DNA of 64,000 bases. Origin: Luteimonas huabeiensis HB2 (lineage in GTDB: Bacteria > Pseudomonadota > Gammaproteobacteria > Xanthomonadales > Xanthomonadaceae). The notes beneath the pieces are model-generated. The model made no database searches. It saw nothing but the letters and a program-made list of their open reading frames with translations, and was not told the DNA's origin. How positions within the stretch are numbered: the stretch's first letter is position 1; each line of letters begins with the position of its first letter. The position numbers and the translations under genes were made by a program. Location of the stretch: positions 62,001 to 126,000 of the forward strand of contig NZ_JAAN01000030.1 of NCBI RefSeq assembly GCF_000559025.1. The letters are read 5' to 3'. Shown piece after piece: positions 52,704 to 60,790 of the stretch.

Positions 52704-53134
52704 CCCGCCAGTTCGGCCTCGAGGGTGATCGGCACCGCCGACAGCGCCTTGGAGATCGGGCAGTTCTGCTTGGCGTCGTCGGCGAGCGCGCGGAAGCGCA
52801 CCTCGTCGATGCCGGGCACCACCGCCTTCGTCTTGAGCGCGATCGCGCTGATCGTCGGGCCGCCATCGGTGGACAGCTCCACCCAGGCCTCGGTCTCGAC
52901 CGAGGTCGGCGGATGCCCGGCCTCGGTGAGCTTGGCCGACAGCGCCATGCTGAAGCAGCCGGCGTGGGCGGCGGCGATCAGCTCCTCGGGATTGGTGCCC
53001 TTCTCTTCGCCGAAACGGCTGTTGAAGCCGTAGCGGGTGGCCGACAGCAGGCCGCTCTGCGGGGTGTCGAGGCGGCCGCTGCCGCTCTTGAGGTCGCCTT
53101 CCCAGCGTGCGGTGGCCTTGCGGGTGATGCCCAT
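52700..53134 (-). CDS. osmC: OsmC-type hydroperoxide reductase
   Basis: A 144-residue OsmC-family thiol peroxidase that reduces organic hydroperoxides. The reactive cysteines are Cys60 (AAAHAGCFSMALS) and Cys125 (QNCPISKAL). The N-terminus RKATARWEGDLKSGSGRL and FGEEKGTNPEELIAAAHA are typical of OsmC rather than Ohr. It acts in the cytoplasm. It is the first gene of a pair with the downstream hydrolase. Confidence 0.93.
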   Translation of the reverse strand: MGITRKATARWEGDLKSGSGRLDTPQSGLLSATRYGFNSRFGEEKGTNPEELIAAAHAGCFSMALSAKLTEAGHPPTSVETEAWVELSTDGGPTISAIALKTKAVVPGIDEVRFRALADDAKQNCPISKALSAVPITLEAELAG

Positions 53135-53185
53135 CGTGTTCTCCGGTGAGGGGAATGAAAAGGAAGTCCGGCATGCGCCGGACCG

Positions 53186-53530
53186 TCAGCGTAGTCGCTG
53201 CGATGTTAGCGGCGCGCAGCGACCCGCGCGGTGGAGCACGCGCAAGCGCTTCCCGGCCGCCGGCGGCGACGCCGGGGCTGCGCGGAACGGCGGATCGGCA
53301 ACGACGGCCGGCCACGGCGAGGCGCCCGCCGCCGGCATCGGCGCGGGCGCACCGACCCGCGCCAGCGCGCCGGCCGACATCATCCAGCCCCACTGCCGCA
53401 TCGACACCCGGATCGCGGGGCCCAGCGCGTACGCCGCCGGCGCCGGCGCGGCCGCCGGTGCGGACGAGGCCGCCGTCGCCGCGAGCAGCAGCGACAGCAG
53501 ACCCGCATCGAAGGGGACGATGCGCGGCAT
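53186..53530 (-). CDS. Possible small secreted protein (doubtful)
   Basis: A 114-residue reading frame with an N-terminal hydrophobic stretch (PFDAGLLSLLLAATAASSAP) that could be a signal peptide. An Ala/Pro-rich region and a basic C-terminus follow. An agga motif lies 10 nt before the ATG at 53530. It has no recognised family and a low-complexity composition, so it may not be a gene. It is the best candidate in the 480 bp between osmC and the DUF2784 gene. Confidence 0.3.
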   Translation of the reverse strand: MPRIVPFDAGLLSLLLAATAASSAPAAAPAPAAYALGPAIRVSMRQWGWMMSAGALARVGAPAPMPAAGASPWPAVVADPPFRAAPASPPAAGKRLRVLHRAGRCAPLTSQRLR

Positions 53531-53617
53531 CGATCGGGTTTCCTGGTCGGTTCGCTCATTTGCAGATGCCCGCGCGGCATGAAGGGTCGCAGCGCAAGGC
53601 ATGCGTAGACTCGCGGC

Positions 53618-54043
53618 ATGGACGCCGTGTCCCCGCCGCTCGCCGCCGCGCTGGCCGACCTCGTGCTGGCGGTGCATGCCGGCATCGCCGCCTTCGCCGT
53701 GGGCATGCTGCTGGCGGTGCTGGTCGGCGGGCCGCGCGGCTGGGCCTGGGTACGCCGGCCCGGGTTGCGCTGGCTGCACCTGGCGTTGCTGGCGACCGTG
53801 GCGGTGCAGGCCTGGCTGGGCCGCCTGTGCCCGCTCACCCTGTGGGAACAGGCGCTGCGCGCGCGCGCCGGACAACGCACGCACGGCGAATCGTTCGTCG
53901 AGCACTGGCTGTCGCGCGTGCTGTTTTTCGAGGCGCCCTGGTGGGCCTTCGTGGCCGCCTACACCGCCCTGGTCGGGCTGGCCGCGTTCGCCTGGTGGCG
54001 ATGGCCCCCGGCCCGGCGCCGGCGGGGCCCGGGCGGCCGCTGA
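53618..54043 (+). CDS. DUF2784-type membrane protein
   Basis: A 141-residue inner-membrane protein with about four helices: LADLVLAVHAGIAAFAVGML, LHLALLATVAVQAWLGRLCP, LFFEAPWWAFVAAYTALVGL and neighbours. The block WLGRLCPLTLWEQALRAR, following RWLHL, is the DUF2784 signature. HWLSRVLFFEAP is also conserved. The function is unknown. Confidence 0.82.
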   Translation: MDAVSPPLAAALADLVLAVHAGIAAFAVGMLLAVLVGGPRGWAWVRRPGLRWLHLALLATVAVQAWLGRLCPLTLWEQALRARAGQRTHGESFVEHWLSRVLFFEAPWWAFVAAYTALVGLAAFAWWRWPPARRRRGPGGR

Positions 54044-54072
54044 AAAAACCCTTGTTTTTTTGCGTTTTCCTA

Positions 54073-54101
54073 TTGGCGCAAGCCCGGACATGGCCTACAT
54101 T
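54073..54101 (+). promoter_or_regulatory. Probable sigma-70 promoter of the HU gene
   Basis: ttggcg (54073-54078) and tacatt (54096-54101) are 17 bp apart, the optimal spacing, and 57 bp before the HU ATG. An A/T-rich stretch just upstream (aaaaaacccttgtttttttg) could act as an UP element or as a terminator for the preceding gene. Confidence 0.6.
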
Positions 54102-54157
54102 TCGCGTGCCGGCTGGGTTCGGCCGACATTCCAACCATCCTCTACGGAACAGGACAC

Positions 54158-54547
54158 ATGGCGAAGAAAGCAACCAAGGTGGCGAAGAAGGCCGCTGCAC
54201 CGAAGAAGGCCGCCGCCAAGCCGGCCGCCCCGAAGGCGATCAAGGAGCCGCTGAGCAAGTCCGGCCTGGTCGCGCACATCGCCGACGCCAGCGGCGTCGT
54301 CGCCCGGGACGTTCGTGCCGTGCTCTCCGCGCTGGAAGGCGCGATCCACGGTTCGATCAGCAAGAAGGGCCACGGTTCGTTCACCCTGCCGGGCGTGCTG
54401 AAGATCACCTCGGTCAAGGTGCCGGCCAAGCCGAAGCGCAAGGGCATCAACCCCTTCACCAAGGAAGAGCAGTGGTTCGCCGCCAAGCCCGCCTCGGTCA
54501 AGGTCAAGGTGCGCCCGCTCAAGAAGCTCAAGGACGCCGCCGCCTGA
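54158..54547 (+). CDS. HU-family histone-like protein with Lys/Ala-rich N-terminal tail
   Basis: A 129-residue nucleoid protein. Residues 1-32 are almost entirely Lys, Ala and Pro (AKKATKVAKKAAAPKKAAAK), resembling a histone H1 tail. The HU/IHF fold follows (about 33-125) with LSKSGLVAHIADASGVVARD, VRAVLSALEGAIHGSISKKG and a DNA-binding arm region GSFTLPGVLKITSVKVPAKP. Such tailed HU proteins are usual in xanthomonads. It probably compacts DNA, with the tail adding non-specific affinity. It has its own promoter and a strong terminator. Confidence 0.93.
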   Translation: MAKKATKVAKKAAAPKKAAAKPAAPKAIKEPLSKSGLVAHIADASGVVARDVRAVLSALEGAIHGSISKKGHGSFTLPGVLKITSVKVPAKPKRKGINPFTKEEQWFAAKPASVKVKVRPLKKLKDAAA

Positions 54548-54571
54548 GGCGCGCGCTCCCGTAGGTCGCCG

Positions 54572-54608
54572 GGCCGGTCCGCTCTTGCGAGCGACCGGCC
54601 TTTTTTTT
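54572..54608 (+). terminator. Rho-independent terminator of the HU gene
   Basis: ggccggtccgctc pairs with gagcgaccggcc (one bulged base) around a ttgc loop and is followed by eight T residues. It begins 25 bp after the HU stop and is the clearest classical terminator in the window. Confidence 0.92.
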
Positions 54609-55050
54609 GTGGTTCCTCTCCGATTGCCGGACGGCTTCGTTCCACGGTCGCGGACCGTCGTGCGGGGCGTGGCCGTTTACGCGGCGTCGTCCTGACGCCC
54701 TGCCCAGGGGACAGCGCTCACCGCAACGTCTGCTTCAGCGCTTCGGACGCGGGTCCCGCGTCCTGCGGAATCCGGCAGACCGCGGTGCGGGACCGCGGCC
54801 TACGACAGGCCGTCACGACGCCCTGCCCATTCGCGGCGCCGGCACCTCATTTCATGCTGCCGATATCGCGATCGCTCGCCGCGCCTTCGAGCATCAGCGT
54901 GGCTTCTTCGACTCGCGCGGCCGCAGCACGGTTCGCCGGCGCCGGGGACCATCGCCCCATCCCGGGCGCGATGGCATACGCTCCATCCGCGGTTCGGCCG
55001 CTTCTGGCTATCCTGCGGCCTCGCTTCGCCCCCACAACGGAAAAACCACC
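54609..55050. other. 440-bp non-coding region with inverted and direct repeats
   Basis: No convincing reading frame is present. It contains the 19-bp palindrome ggacgcggg-t-cccgcgtcc (54745-54763) and a second inverted repeat with ccgcggt/accgcgg arms (54780-54798). Both lie between two copies of the 13-bp direct repeat gacgccctgccca (54694-54706 and 54817-54829). It could be the remnant of a mobile or repetitive element. No ribosome site or promoter was found apart from the leader of the next gene. Confidence 0.5.
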
Positions 55051-55740
55051 ATGAAACTGCAGGGCTTCCTCGATCACCTTCTCAAGTCCGCCCAGGGCGG
55101 CGGCGCGCCGGCGACGCCGGCCGGCCGCGATCCCGCCGCCGGCGGCAACGGCGGCGCATTGGACGGACTGGGCGGCCTGCTCAACGCGGACTTCGGCCGC
55201 GGCGCGCTCAGCGGCGGTGCGCTCGGGCTGCTGCTCGGACGCAACAAGACCACCCGCAAGCTGGCCACCTACGGCGGGCTGGCCGCGATCGGGGTGATGG
55301 CCTACAAGGCCTACGGCGACTACCAGCGCCAGCAGTCCGGCCGCGCCGGCGAGCCGGCCACCGTGGACCGGCTGCCGCCGCCGCAGGCGGAGCTGCACAG
55401 CGAGGCGATCCTGCGCGCGATCGTCGCCGCGGCCAAGGCCGACGGCCATATCGACGCGCGCGAGCGCGAGGTCATCGAGGGCGAGTTCCGGCGCCTCGAT
55501 GCCGACGCCGAGGTGCGGCAATGGCTGCAGGCCGAACTGGAGAAGCCGCTCGATCCGGCCGAGGTCGCCGCCGCCGCATCGAGCCCGGAGATCGCGTCGG
55601 AGATGTATCTCGCCAGCCTGCTGGTCGCCGACGAGCAGAGCTTCATGGAGCGCGCCTACCTGGACGAACTGGCGCGCAAGCTCGGCATCGACGACGCGTT
55701 GAAGGCGCGGCTGGAAGCGCAGTTGCAGAGGCCGGCCTGA
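55051..55740 (+). CDS. TerB-like / DUF533 (YebE) inner-membrane protein
   Basis: A 229-residue protein. A Gly/Ala-rich N-terminus is followed by a membrane helix near 65-80 (KLATYGGLAAIGVMAYKAYG) with the YKAYGDYQRQ motif typical of YebE/DUF533. The C-terminal half is an all-helical TerB fold with acidic positions: AILRAIVAAAKADGHIDARE (EF-hand-like) and MYLASLLVADEQSFMERAYL. TerB-fold proteins have been linked to metal and stress responses; YebE itself is envelope-stress related. No other tellurite genes are nearby. Confidence 0.87.
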   Translation: MKLQGFLDHLLKSAQGGGAPATPAGRDPAAGGNGGALDGLGGLLNADFGRGALSGGALGLLLGRNKTTRKLATYGGLAAIGVMAYKAYGDYQRQQSGRAGEPATVDRLPPPQAELHSEAILRAIVAAAKADGHIDAREREVIEGEFRRLDADAEVRQWLQAELEKPLDPAEVAAAASSPEIASEMYLASLLVADEQSFMERAYLDELARKLGIDDALKARLEAQLQRPA

Positions 55741-55817
55741 GATCCGGCGCGGGGCGGTCGGTGGCGCTGCCAGCGTGTATCGACCCGGGCTTCACCGGAG
55801 CCGGCTAGGCTGTCGGG

Positions 55818-56426
55818 GTGCAAGCGCCTTCCCCTCCGTCGCCGCGCCGCGACTACCGCGCCGCCGCGAACCGCCTCGTCGGCTGGACGGTCTTCCTGCT
55901 GCTGGCCGGGTTCGCGGCCTCCTGGGCGTGGCGGCAGCCGTTCATGGCGGCGGTGCGGATGGGCCTCGAACTCTCGCGCATGCCGCCGCCCGATGCGCTG
56001 GCGATGCCCGTGCGCGGCGTGGACGCGGCGCGCGTGGCCGACACCTACGGCGCTGCGCGCGGGCGCGACCGCACCCACGAGGGCGTGGACATCTTCGCCC
56101 CCCGCGGCACCGAAGTGCTCAGCGCCACGCCGGGCATCGTCGCCTCGATCCGCGAAACCGGCCTGGGCGGCCGCCAGGTGTGGGTGATCGGGCCGGCGCG
56201 GCAGCGCCACTACTACGCCCACCTCGACGACTGGGCGCCGGATCTGGCCGAGGGCGACGTGGTGCTGACCGGCGACGTGCTCGGCTACGTCGGCGACACC
56301 GGCAACGCGCGCGGCACGCCGCCGCACCTGCACTACGGGGTGTACGCCAGCGGCGGCGCGTACGACCCGCTGCCGCTGCTGCGCGAGGGCGCGCGGCGCG
56401 CGGCGGCGCTGGAGACGGCGCAGTGA
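55818..56426 (+). CDS. M23-family metallopeptidase (membrane-anchored)
   Basis: A 202-residue protein with an N-terminal signal anchor (about 20-38, LVGWTVFLLLAGFAASWAW). The LytM/M23 peptidase domain (about 60-195) has the ligand motifs RTHEGVDIFAPRGT and HLHYG. HYYAHLDDW and GDVLGYVGDTGNARGTPPHL are the usual groove segments. The motif set looks complete, so it may be an active peptidoglycan endopeptidase in the periplasm. It starts with GTG at 55818. Confidence 0.87.
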   Translation: MQAPSPPSPRRDYRAAANRLVGWTVFLLLAGFAASWAWRQPFMAAVRMGLELSRMPPPDALAMPVRGVDAARVADTYGAARGRDRTHEGVDIFAPRGTEVLSATPGIVASIRETGLGGRQVWVIGPARQRHYYAHLDDWAPDLAEGDVVLTGDVLGYVGDTGNARGTPPHLHYGVYASGGAYDPLPLLREGARRAAALETAQ

Positions 56427-56503
56427 GCGAGCGCGCATCGACGCCCCGACCCGGCGCGGTTAGCATCGGCCCGACCGGGACGGCCCGGCCACGCGGAGCG
56501 GCG

Positions 56504-56935
56504 ATGGACAAGCGGTTCTGGATCTGCGGCCTGATGACGACGCTGGCGGCGATGCTGCTCGGCGCGGTGGTGCACGGCTGGCTGCTGCGCGCCGACTATC
56601 TCGCCCTGGCCGAGCTGTACCGTACCCAGGCCGAGGCCAACGCGCGCCTGGGCTGGATCGTGCTGGCCTACGCGCTGATCGGCTTCGGCATGACCTGGCT
56701 GTTCCGCCGCCTGTACCCGCAGCCCGAAGCGCGCGCCCGCGACGGCCTGCGCTTCGGCCTGGCGCTGGCCCTGGTCTCGTTCGTGCCCTGGCACCTGCTG
56801 GCCTACGTCGGCCAGCCGCTGCCGCTGGGGCTGATGCTGCGCCAGGTCGCGCTGGACCTGCTGGCGATGCTGCTGCTGGGCCTGCTGCTGGTCTGGCTGC
56901 GGCCCAACCGCAGCGCGCTCACCCTGCCGCGCTGA
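56504..56935 (+). CDS. Four-helix membrane protein of unknown function
   Basis: A 143-residue protein with four hydrophobic segments: ICGLMTTLAAMLLGAVVHGW, LGWIVLAYALIGFGMTWLF, GLALALVSFVPWHLLAYV and LALDLLAMLLLGLLLVWL-type. Arg residues flank the loops. No domain is recognised. It starts 77 bp after the M23 gene with a gcggagcg ribosome-site-like sequence, and the following lipoprotein gene begins 13 bp downstream. Confidence 0.7.
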   Translation: MDKRFWICGLMTTLAAMLLGAVVHGWLLRADYLALAELYRTQAEANARLGWIVLAYALIGFGMTWLFRRLYPQPEARARDGLRFGLALALVSFVPWHLLAYVGQPLPLGLMLRQVALDLLAMLLLGLLLVWLRPNRSALTLPR

Positions 56936-56948
56936 ACCTTCGCGCTCC

Positions 56949-57698
56949 ATGCTCTCCGCCGGCCATCCGAACGCCCCCATGCCCATGCGCCCCGTCCCGA
57001 CCGTGCTGCTGCTTTCCCTGCTCCTGCTGAGCGCGTGCGGCGAACGCGCGAGCGAGCGCGAGCGCCACCGCGCCGGTGCCGAAGCGGAAGCCGCGCTGCC
57101 GGCGCCCGCGGCCGGCGGCGGCAGCGTCACCGGCATGCCGAGCGCGCCGGGCCCGGGCAACGTCCCGCTGGGCGGGGAACCGCCGGCGGAGCCGTGGATG
57201 CAGGCCGACGGGCGCTTCGGCCTGCCGCCGCTGGAGGACGAACCGGAAGCGGGCCTGATCGACGGGATGCCGGCGGCACCGGACGCGTCCGTCGCCGTCC
57301 CGGCCGCCGACGCGCCCTCCCCCGAGGCCGACCGCGACCGGGCGGCGGCGGTCGTGCGCGACTACTACGCCGCGATCCAGGCGCGCGACTACCCGCGCGC
57401 CTACGCGCTGTGGTCGGACGGCGGCCGCAGCAGCGGCCAGTCGCCGGAGCAGTTCGCCGCCGGTTTCGCGACCACCCGCTCGGTCGAGTTGCGGCTCGGC
57501 GCGCCCGGCGAGGTCGAGGGCGCGGCGGGCTCGCGCTACGTGGAGGTGCCGGTGTCGCTGACCGCGCAGCAGGACGACGGCAGCGTGCGCCGCTACGCCG
57601 GCCGCTACGTGCTGCGCCGCGCGGTGGTCGACGGCGCCAGCGACGACCAGCGCGCCTGGCGCATCGCCTCGGCGGAGCTGCGCGAAGTGCGGCTGTAG
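56949..57698 (+). CDS. Lipoprotein with a C-terminal NTF2-like region
   Basis: A 249-residue protein. The hydrophobic stretch PTVLLLSLLLLSAC ends in a lipobox cysteine (Cys31 from the first ATG). In-frame ATGs at 56979 and 56985 give a more normal signal length and may be the true start. A Pro/Gly/Ala-rich linker follows (about 40-125), then a compact domain (about 130-249) with AAAVVRDYYAAIQARDYPRA, typical of NTF2-like folds. The role is unknown; it would be anchored in the envelope. Confidence 0.75.
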   Translation: MLSAGHPNAPMPMRPVPTVLLLSLLLLSACGERASERERHRAGAEAEAALPAPAAGGGSVTGMPSAPGPGNVPLGGEPPAEPWMQADGRFGLPPLEDEPEAGLIDGMPAAPDASVAVPAADAPSPEADRDRAAAVVRDYYAAIQARDYPRAYALWSDGGRSSGQSPEQFAAGFATTRSVELRLGAPGEVEGAAGSRYVEVPVSLTAQQDDGSVRRYAGRYVLRRAVVDGASDDQRAWRIASAELREVRL

Positions 57699-57787
57699 GC
57701 ATCCGCCGCCGTCGCCGAGCGCCGCCGCCCGGGCGCCGGAGCCGGCCCGCAGCGGCGGCGGCGCGAGCCGGTCGCGCGAACGCGGCC

Positions 57788-58885
57788 TCAGTCCAGCCGC
57801 TTGCGGAAGCGCCCGATCGCCAGCGCCATCGTGACCGCGGTGAAGGCGCACAGCGCCAGGATCGAGGGCCACAGTTCCCACAGGCTGGCGCCGCGCAGCA
57901 TCACCCCGCGCACCAGGCGCAGGAACTGCGTCATCGGCAGGATCTCCGCGCCCCACTGCACCACGTCGGGCATGCCGGCGAAGGGGAACATGAAGCCCGA
58001 GATCAGGATCGAGGGCAGGAACACCAGCATCGTCACCTGGATCGCCTGGAACTGGGTGCCGGCGCGGGTCGAGATCAGCAGGCCCATCGCCAGGTTGGCG
58101 AAGATCAGCAGCAGCGAGGCGATGTACACGTCGAGCAGGCTGCCGCGCAGCGGCACGTCGAAGAACCAGATGCCCAGCGCCAGGATCAGCGTGGTCTGGA
58201 TCAGGCCGATCGCGGCGTACGGCAGCACCTTGCCGATCATCAGCTCGGCGCGCGCCAGCGGCGTGGCGATCAGCAGCTCCATGTTGCCGCGCTCGCGCTC
58301 GCGCACGATCGCCATCGCGGTGAACATGGTCATGGTCATGGTGAGGATGATGCCGATCAGTCCCGGCACGATGTTGACCGCCGAGCGCCGCTCCGGGTTG
58401 TAGAAGCTGACCACCTGGATGGGCGGTTCGCCGCGCGCGGCGCGGCGGCCGTCCGGGCCTTCCAGCGGCAGCTGCGCGATCTGGTTGGCCGCGGCCTGGA
58501 CCACGGTGTCGGTGCCGTCGACCATCACCTGCAGCGCGGGGCGGCCGTCGGCCAGCCGGCGCTCGAAATCGGGCGGGATCGCGATGCCCACGCTGATCTC
58601 GCCCCGGCGCAGCATCTCGACCAGTTGCTGCGGGCTGGCGACCGCGCCGACGGTCTCGACCACGCCGGTGGCCTGGATGTCCATGACCGCGGCGCGCGAG
58701 GTGGCGGTGAGCGCCTGGTCGGCGATCGCCGCGTCCAGGCCGCGCGGGTTGTAGTTGATCGCGTAGCCGAACAGCAGCAGATCGACCACCGGGATCAGCA
58801 CGATCATCACCAGGCTGATGCGGTCGCGGCCGAGCTGGCGCAGTTCCTTGGCGACCACGGCCCACAGGCGGCGCAGATGCCTCAT
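57788..58885 (-). CDS. ABC-2 type exporter permease (YhhJ/YbhR-like)
   Basis: A 365-residue permease with one N-terminal helix, a large periplasmic domain (about 45-170) and five C-terminal helices. The N-terminus AVVAKELRQLGRDRISLVMI and REREGN-like segment VRERERGNMELLIATPLARA are characteristic. SGFMFPFAGMP lies in the last third. It overlaps the ATPase gene by 4 nt. With the ATPase and membrane-fusion protein it would form a drug- or toxicant-export pump. Confidence 0.92.
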   Translation of the reverse strand: MRHLRRLWAVVAKELRQLGRDRISLVMIVLIPVVDLLLFGYAINYNPRGLDAAIADQALTATSRAAVMDIQATGVVETVGAVASPQQLVEMLRRGEISVGIAIPPDFERRLADGRPALQVMVDGTDTVVQAAANQIAQLPLEGPDGRRAARGEPPIQVVSFYNPERRSAVNIVPGLIGIILTMTMTMFTAMAIVRERERGNMELLIATPLARAELMIGKVLPYAAIGLIQTTLILALGIWFFDVPLRGSLLDVYIASLLLIFANLAMGLLISTRAGTQFQAIQVTMLVFLPSILISGFMFPFAGMPDVVQWGAEILPMTQFLRLVRGVMLRGASLWELWPSILALCAFTAVTMALAIGRFRKRLD

Positions 58886-59841
58886 GCGGCCTCCGCGCGC
58901 TCGTCGCGCCGGGTCGCGGCGACGAACACGTCCTCGAGGTTGGGCGCGACCGGGCGCACCTGCGCCTGCAGCCCCGCCTGGCGCAGCGCGCCGGCCAGCG
59001 CGTCCGCGCCGCGGGCGCCCGGCGCGGTCAGCACGCGCAGGCTGTTGCCGATCTGGGCCACGCTGAGCACGCCCGGCTGGCCGACCAGCGCCTGCTGCGC
59101 GCGGCGCGGCTGCGGCGCCAGCACCTCGACGCTGCGACCGTCCAGCGCCGCGGCGAGCTCCCCCGGCGCCCCATCGGCGACCAGCGCGCCGCGGTCGAGG
59201 ATCGCGATGCGGTGGCAGCGTTCGGCCTCGTCCATGTAGTGGGTGGAGACCAGCAACGTGGTGCCGCCGTCGGCCAGCTCGAAGAGCTTCTCCCAGAAAT
59301 CGCGCCGCGATTCCGGGTCCACCGCGCTGGTCGGCTCGTCGAGGAACAGCAGCTCCGGGCGGTGGATCACCGCGCCGGCCAGCGCCAGGCGCTGCTTCTG
59401 CCCGCCGCTCATGGTGCCGGCGAGCTGCTTCTGGCGGTCGGCGAAGCGGTACAGCTCGACGAGCTCGTCCACGCGCTGGCGGGTCTCGCGCCGCGACAGC
59501 CCGTACACGGCGGCCAGGAATTCCAGGTTCTCGCGCACCGTCAGGTCCTCGAACAGCGAGAACTTCTGCGTCATGTAGCCGATCCGCAGGCGCAGCGCAT
59601 CGGCCTGGTCCGGGATGCGCAGGCCCAGCACCTCGATCTCGCCCTCGCTCGGGGTCAGCAGGCCGCAGAGCATGCGGATGGTGGTCGACTTGCCCGAGCC
59701 GTTCGGGCCGAGGAAGCCGTAGACGCTGGCGCGCGGCACGGTCAGGTCCACGTGGTCGACCGCGAGCAGCCCGCCGAAGCGCTTGGCCAGGCCGCGCGCG
59801 CGGATCGCGGCGTCGCCGGCGGCGGGCGCCTCAGCGATCAC
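58882..59841 (-). CDS. ABC transporter ATP-binding protein (exporter ATPase)
   Basis: A 319-residue ATPase. Walker A is GPNGSGKST near 46, the Q-loop is in YMTQKFSLFEDLTV, the signature is MSGGQKQRLALAGAVIHRPE and Walker B is LLFLDEPTSAVDPESRR. The switch His is in VSTHYMDEAERC. The C-terminal extension of about 90 residues is typical of YbhF-like export ATPases. The GTG at 59841 overlaps the membrane-fusion-protein gene by 11 nt. Confidence 0.93.
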   Translation of the reverse strand: MIAEAPAAGDAAIRARGLAKRFGGLLAVDHVDLTVPRASVYGFLGPNGSGKSTTIRMLCGLLTPSEGEIEVLGLRIPDQADALRLRIGYMTQKFSLFEDLTVRENLEFLAAVYGLSRRETRQRVDELVELYRFADRQKQLAGTMSGGQKQRLALAGAVIHRPELLFLDEPTSAVDPESRRDFWEKLFELADGGTTLLVSTHYMDEAERCHRIAILDRGALVADGAPGELAAALDGRSVEVLAPQPRRAQQALVGQPGVLSVAQIGNSLRVLTAPGARGADALAGALRQAGLQAQVRPVAPNLEDVFVAATRRDERAEAA

Positions 59842-60790
59842 GATCGAACTCCACCCGCAACGGCAGCCCCGCCGGCAGGTCGCCGGCGTCCTCCAGCTCC
59901 ACCTCGGCCAGGTAGCTCAGGCGCGCGGCGTCCTCGCCGCTGAGCGCGTAGTACGGGGTGAAGGTCGGCTCGCTGCGGATCATGCGCACGCGCCCGGCGT
60001 AGGCGCGCTCGCCCCCGGCGCCGACCCGCACCGTGGCGCGGTCGCCGACGGCGACGCCGGCGCGCAGCGGTTCCGGCACGTAGACGCGGGCATAGGGCCG
60101 TTCGCCGACCAGCAGCACCGCCAGCGGCGCGCCGACCGGCGCCTCGTCGCCGAGCCGGTACGGCAGGCTGTCCACGCGGCCGGCGCGCGGGGCGACCACG
60201 TCGAGCCGGCCGCTCGCGAACGACTGCGCCTCGAGTTGCGCCTCGGCCGCGGCCAGCGCGGCCTCGGCCTGGGCGATCTGCTCCGGGCGCACGCCGTTGC
60301 GCAGCTCGTCCAGCGCCGCCTGCGCGGCGGCGACCTGCGCATCGGCGTTGCCGGCGGCGGCGCGCGCGCGATCGACGTCGGCCGCGGACACCAGCCGCTG
60401 CGCGCCCAGTGGCTGCAGGCGGCGGTAGTAGGCGGCGGCGTCGCGGGCCTGCGCCTGCGCGGCGGCGAGGTTGGCGCGGGCCTGCGCGAGGTCTTCGCTG
60501 CGGGCGCCGTTGCGCAGCTCCTCCAGCGCCTGGCGCTGGCGCGCGACCTCGGCGCGGGCGGCGGCGAGCTGGGCGTCGCCGCGGGTGCGCTCCAGGGTCA
60601 GCACGCGCGCGCCGGCCTCCACCCGCTGGCCTTCGCGCACGGCGATGTCGACGATGCGCTCGGCGGCCGGGGCCGGCAGGGTGATGCGGTCGTACTCGAG
60701 CGTGCCCAGCGCCTGCGGCGCCGTCGGCGCGCAGGCGGCCAGCAGGCCGGCCAGCAGCGGCGCCAGGAAGAGACGCGGCGAACGGGTCAT
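59831..60790 (-). CDS. HlyD-family membrane-fusion protein (YhiI/YbhG-like lipoprotein)
   Basis: A 319-residue periplasmic adaptor. The N-terminus FLAPLLAGLLAACAP has a lipobox-like LLAAC. A lipoyl/barrel-sandwich half (about 28-70, DIAVREGQRVEAGARVLTL) is followed by a long Ala/Gln/Arg-rich coiled coil (about 72-195). That region includes two repeats, EELRNGARSEDLAQARANLA and DELRNGVRPEQIAQAEAALA. The second lipoyl half and beta-barrel complete it. It would connect the ABC-2 exporter to an outer-membrane channel. Its start overlaps the TetR stop (ATGA). Confidence 0.9.
   Translation of the reverse strand: MTRSPRLFLAPLLAGLLAACAPTAPQALGTLEYDRITLPAPAAERIVDIAVREGQRVEAGARVLTLERTRGDAQLAAARAEVARQRQALEELRNGARSEDLAQARANLAAAQAQARDAAAYYRRLQPLGAQRLVSAADVDRARAAAGNADAQVAAAQAALDELRNGVRPEQIAQAEAALAAAEAQLEAQSFASGRLDVVAPRAGRVDSLPYRLGDEAPVGAPLAVLLVGERPYARVYVPEPLRAGVAVGDRATVRVGAGGERAYAGRVRMIRSEPTFTPYYALSGEDAARLSYLAEVELEDAGDLPAGLPLRVEFDRDR

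Noticed and set aside
54785..55054. An 89-codon frame upstream of the TerB-like gene
   Set aside because: It has no ribosome site, low-complexity Ala/Pro/Arg composition and overlaps inverted repeats and the start of the next gene.
57699..57787. Terminator between the lipoprotein and ABC permease genes
   Set aside because: Several GC-rich partial stems can be drawn, but none is long or perfect and there is no T-tract.
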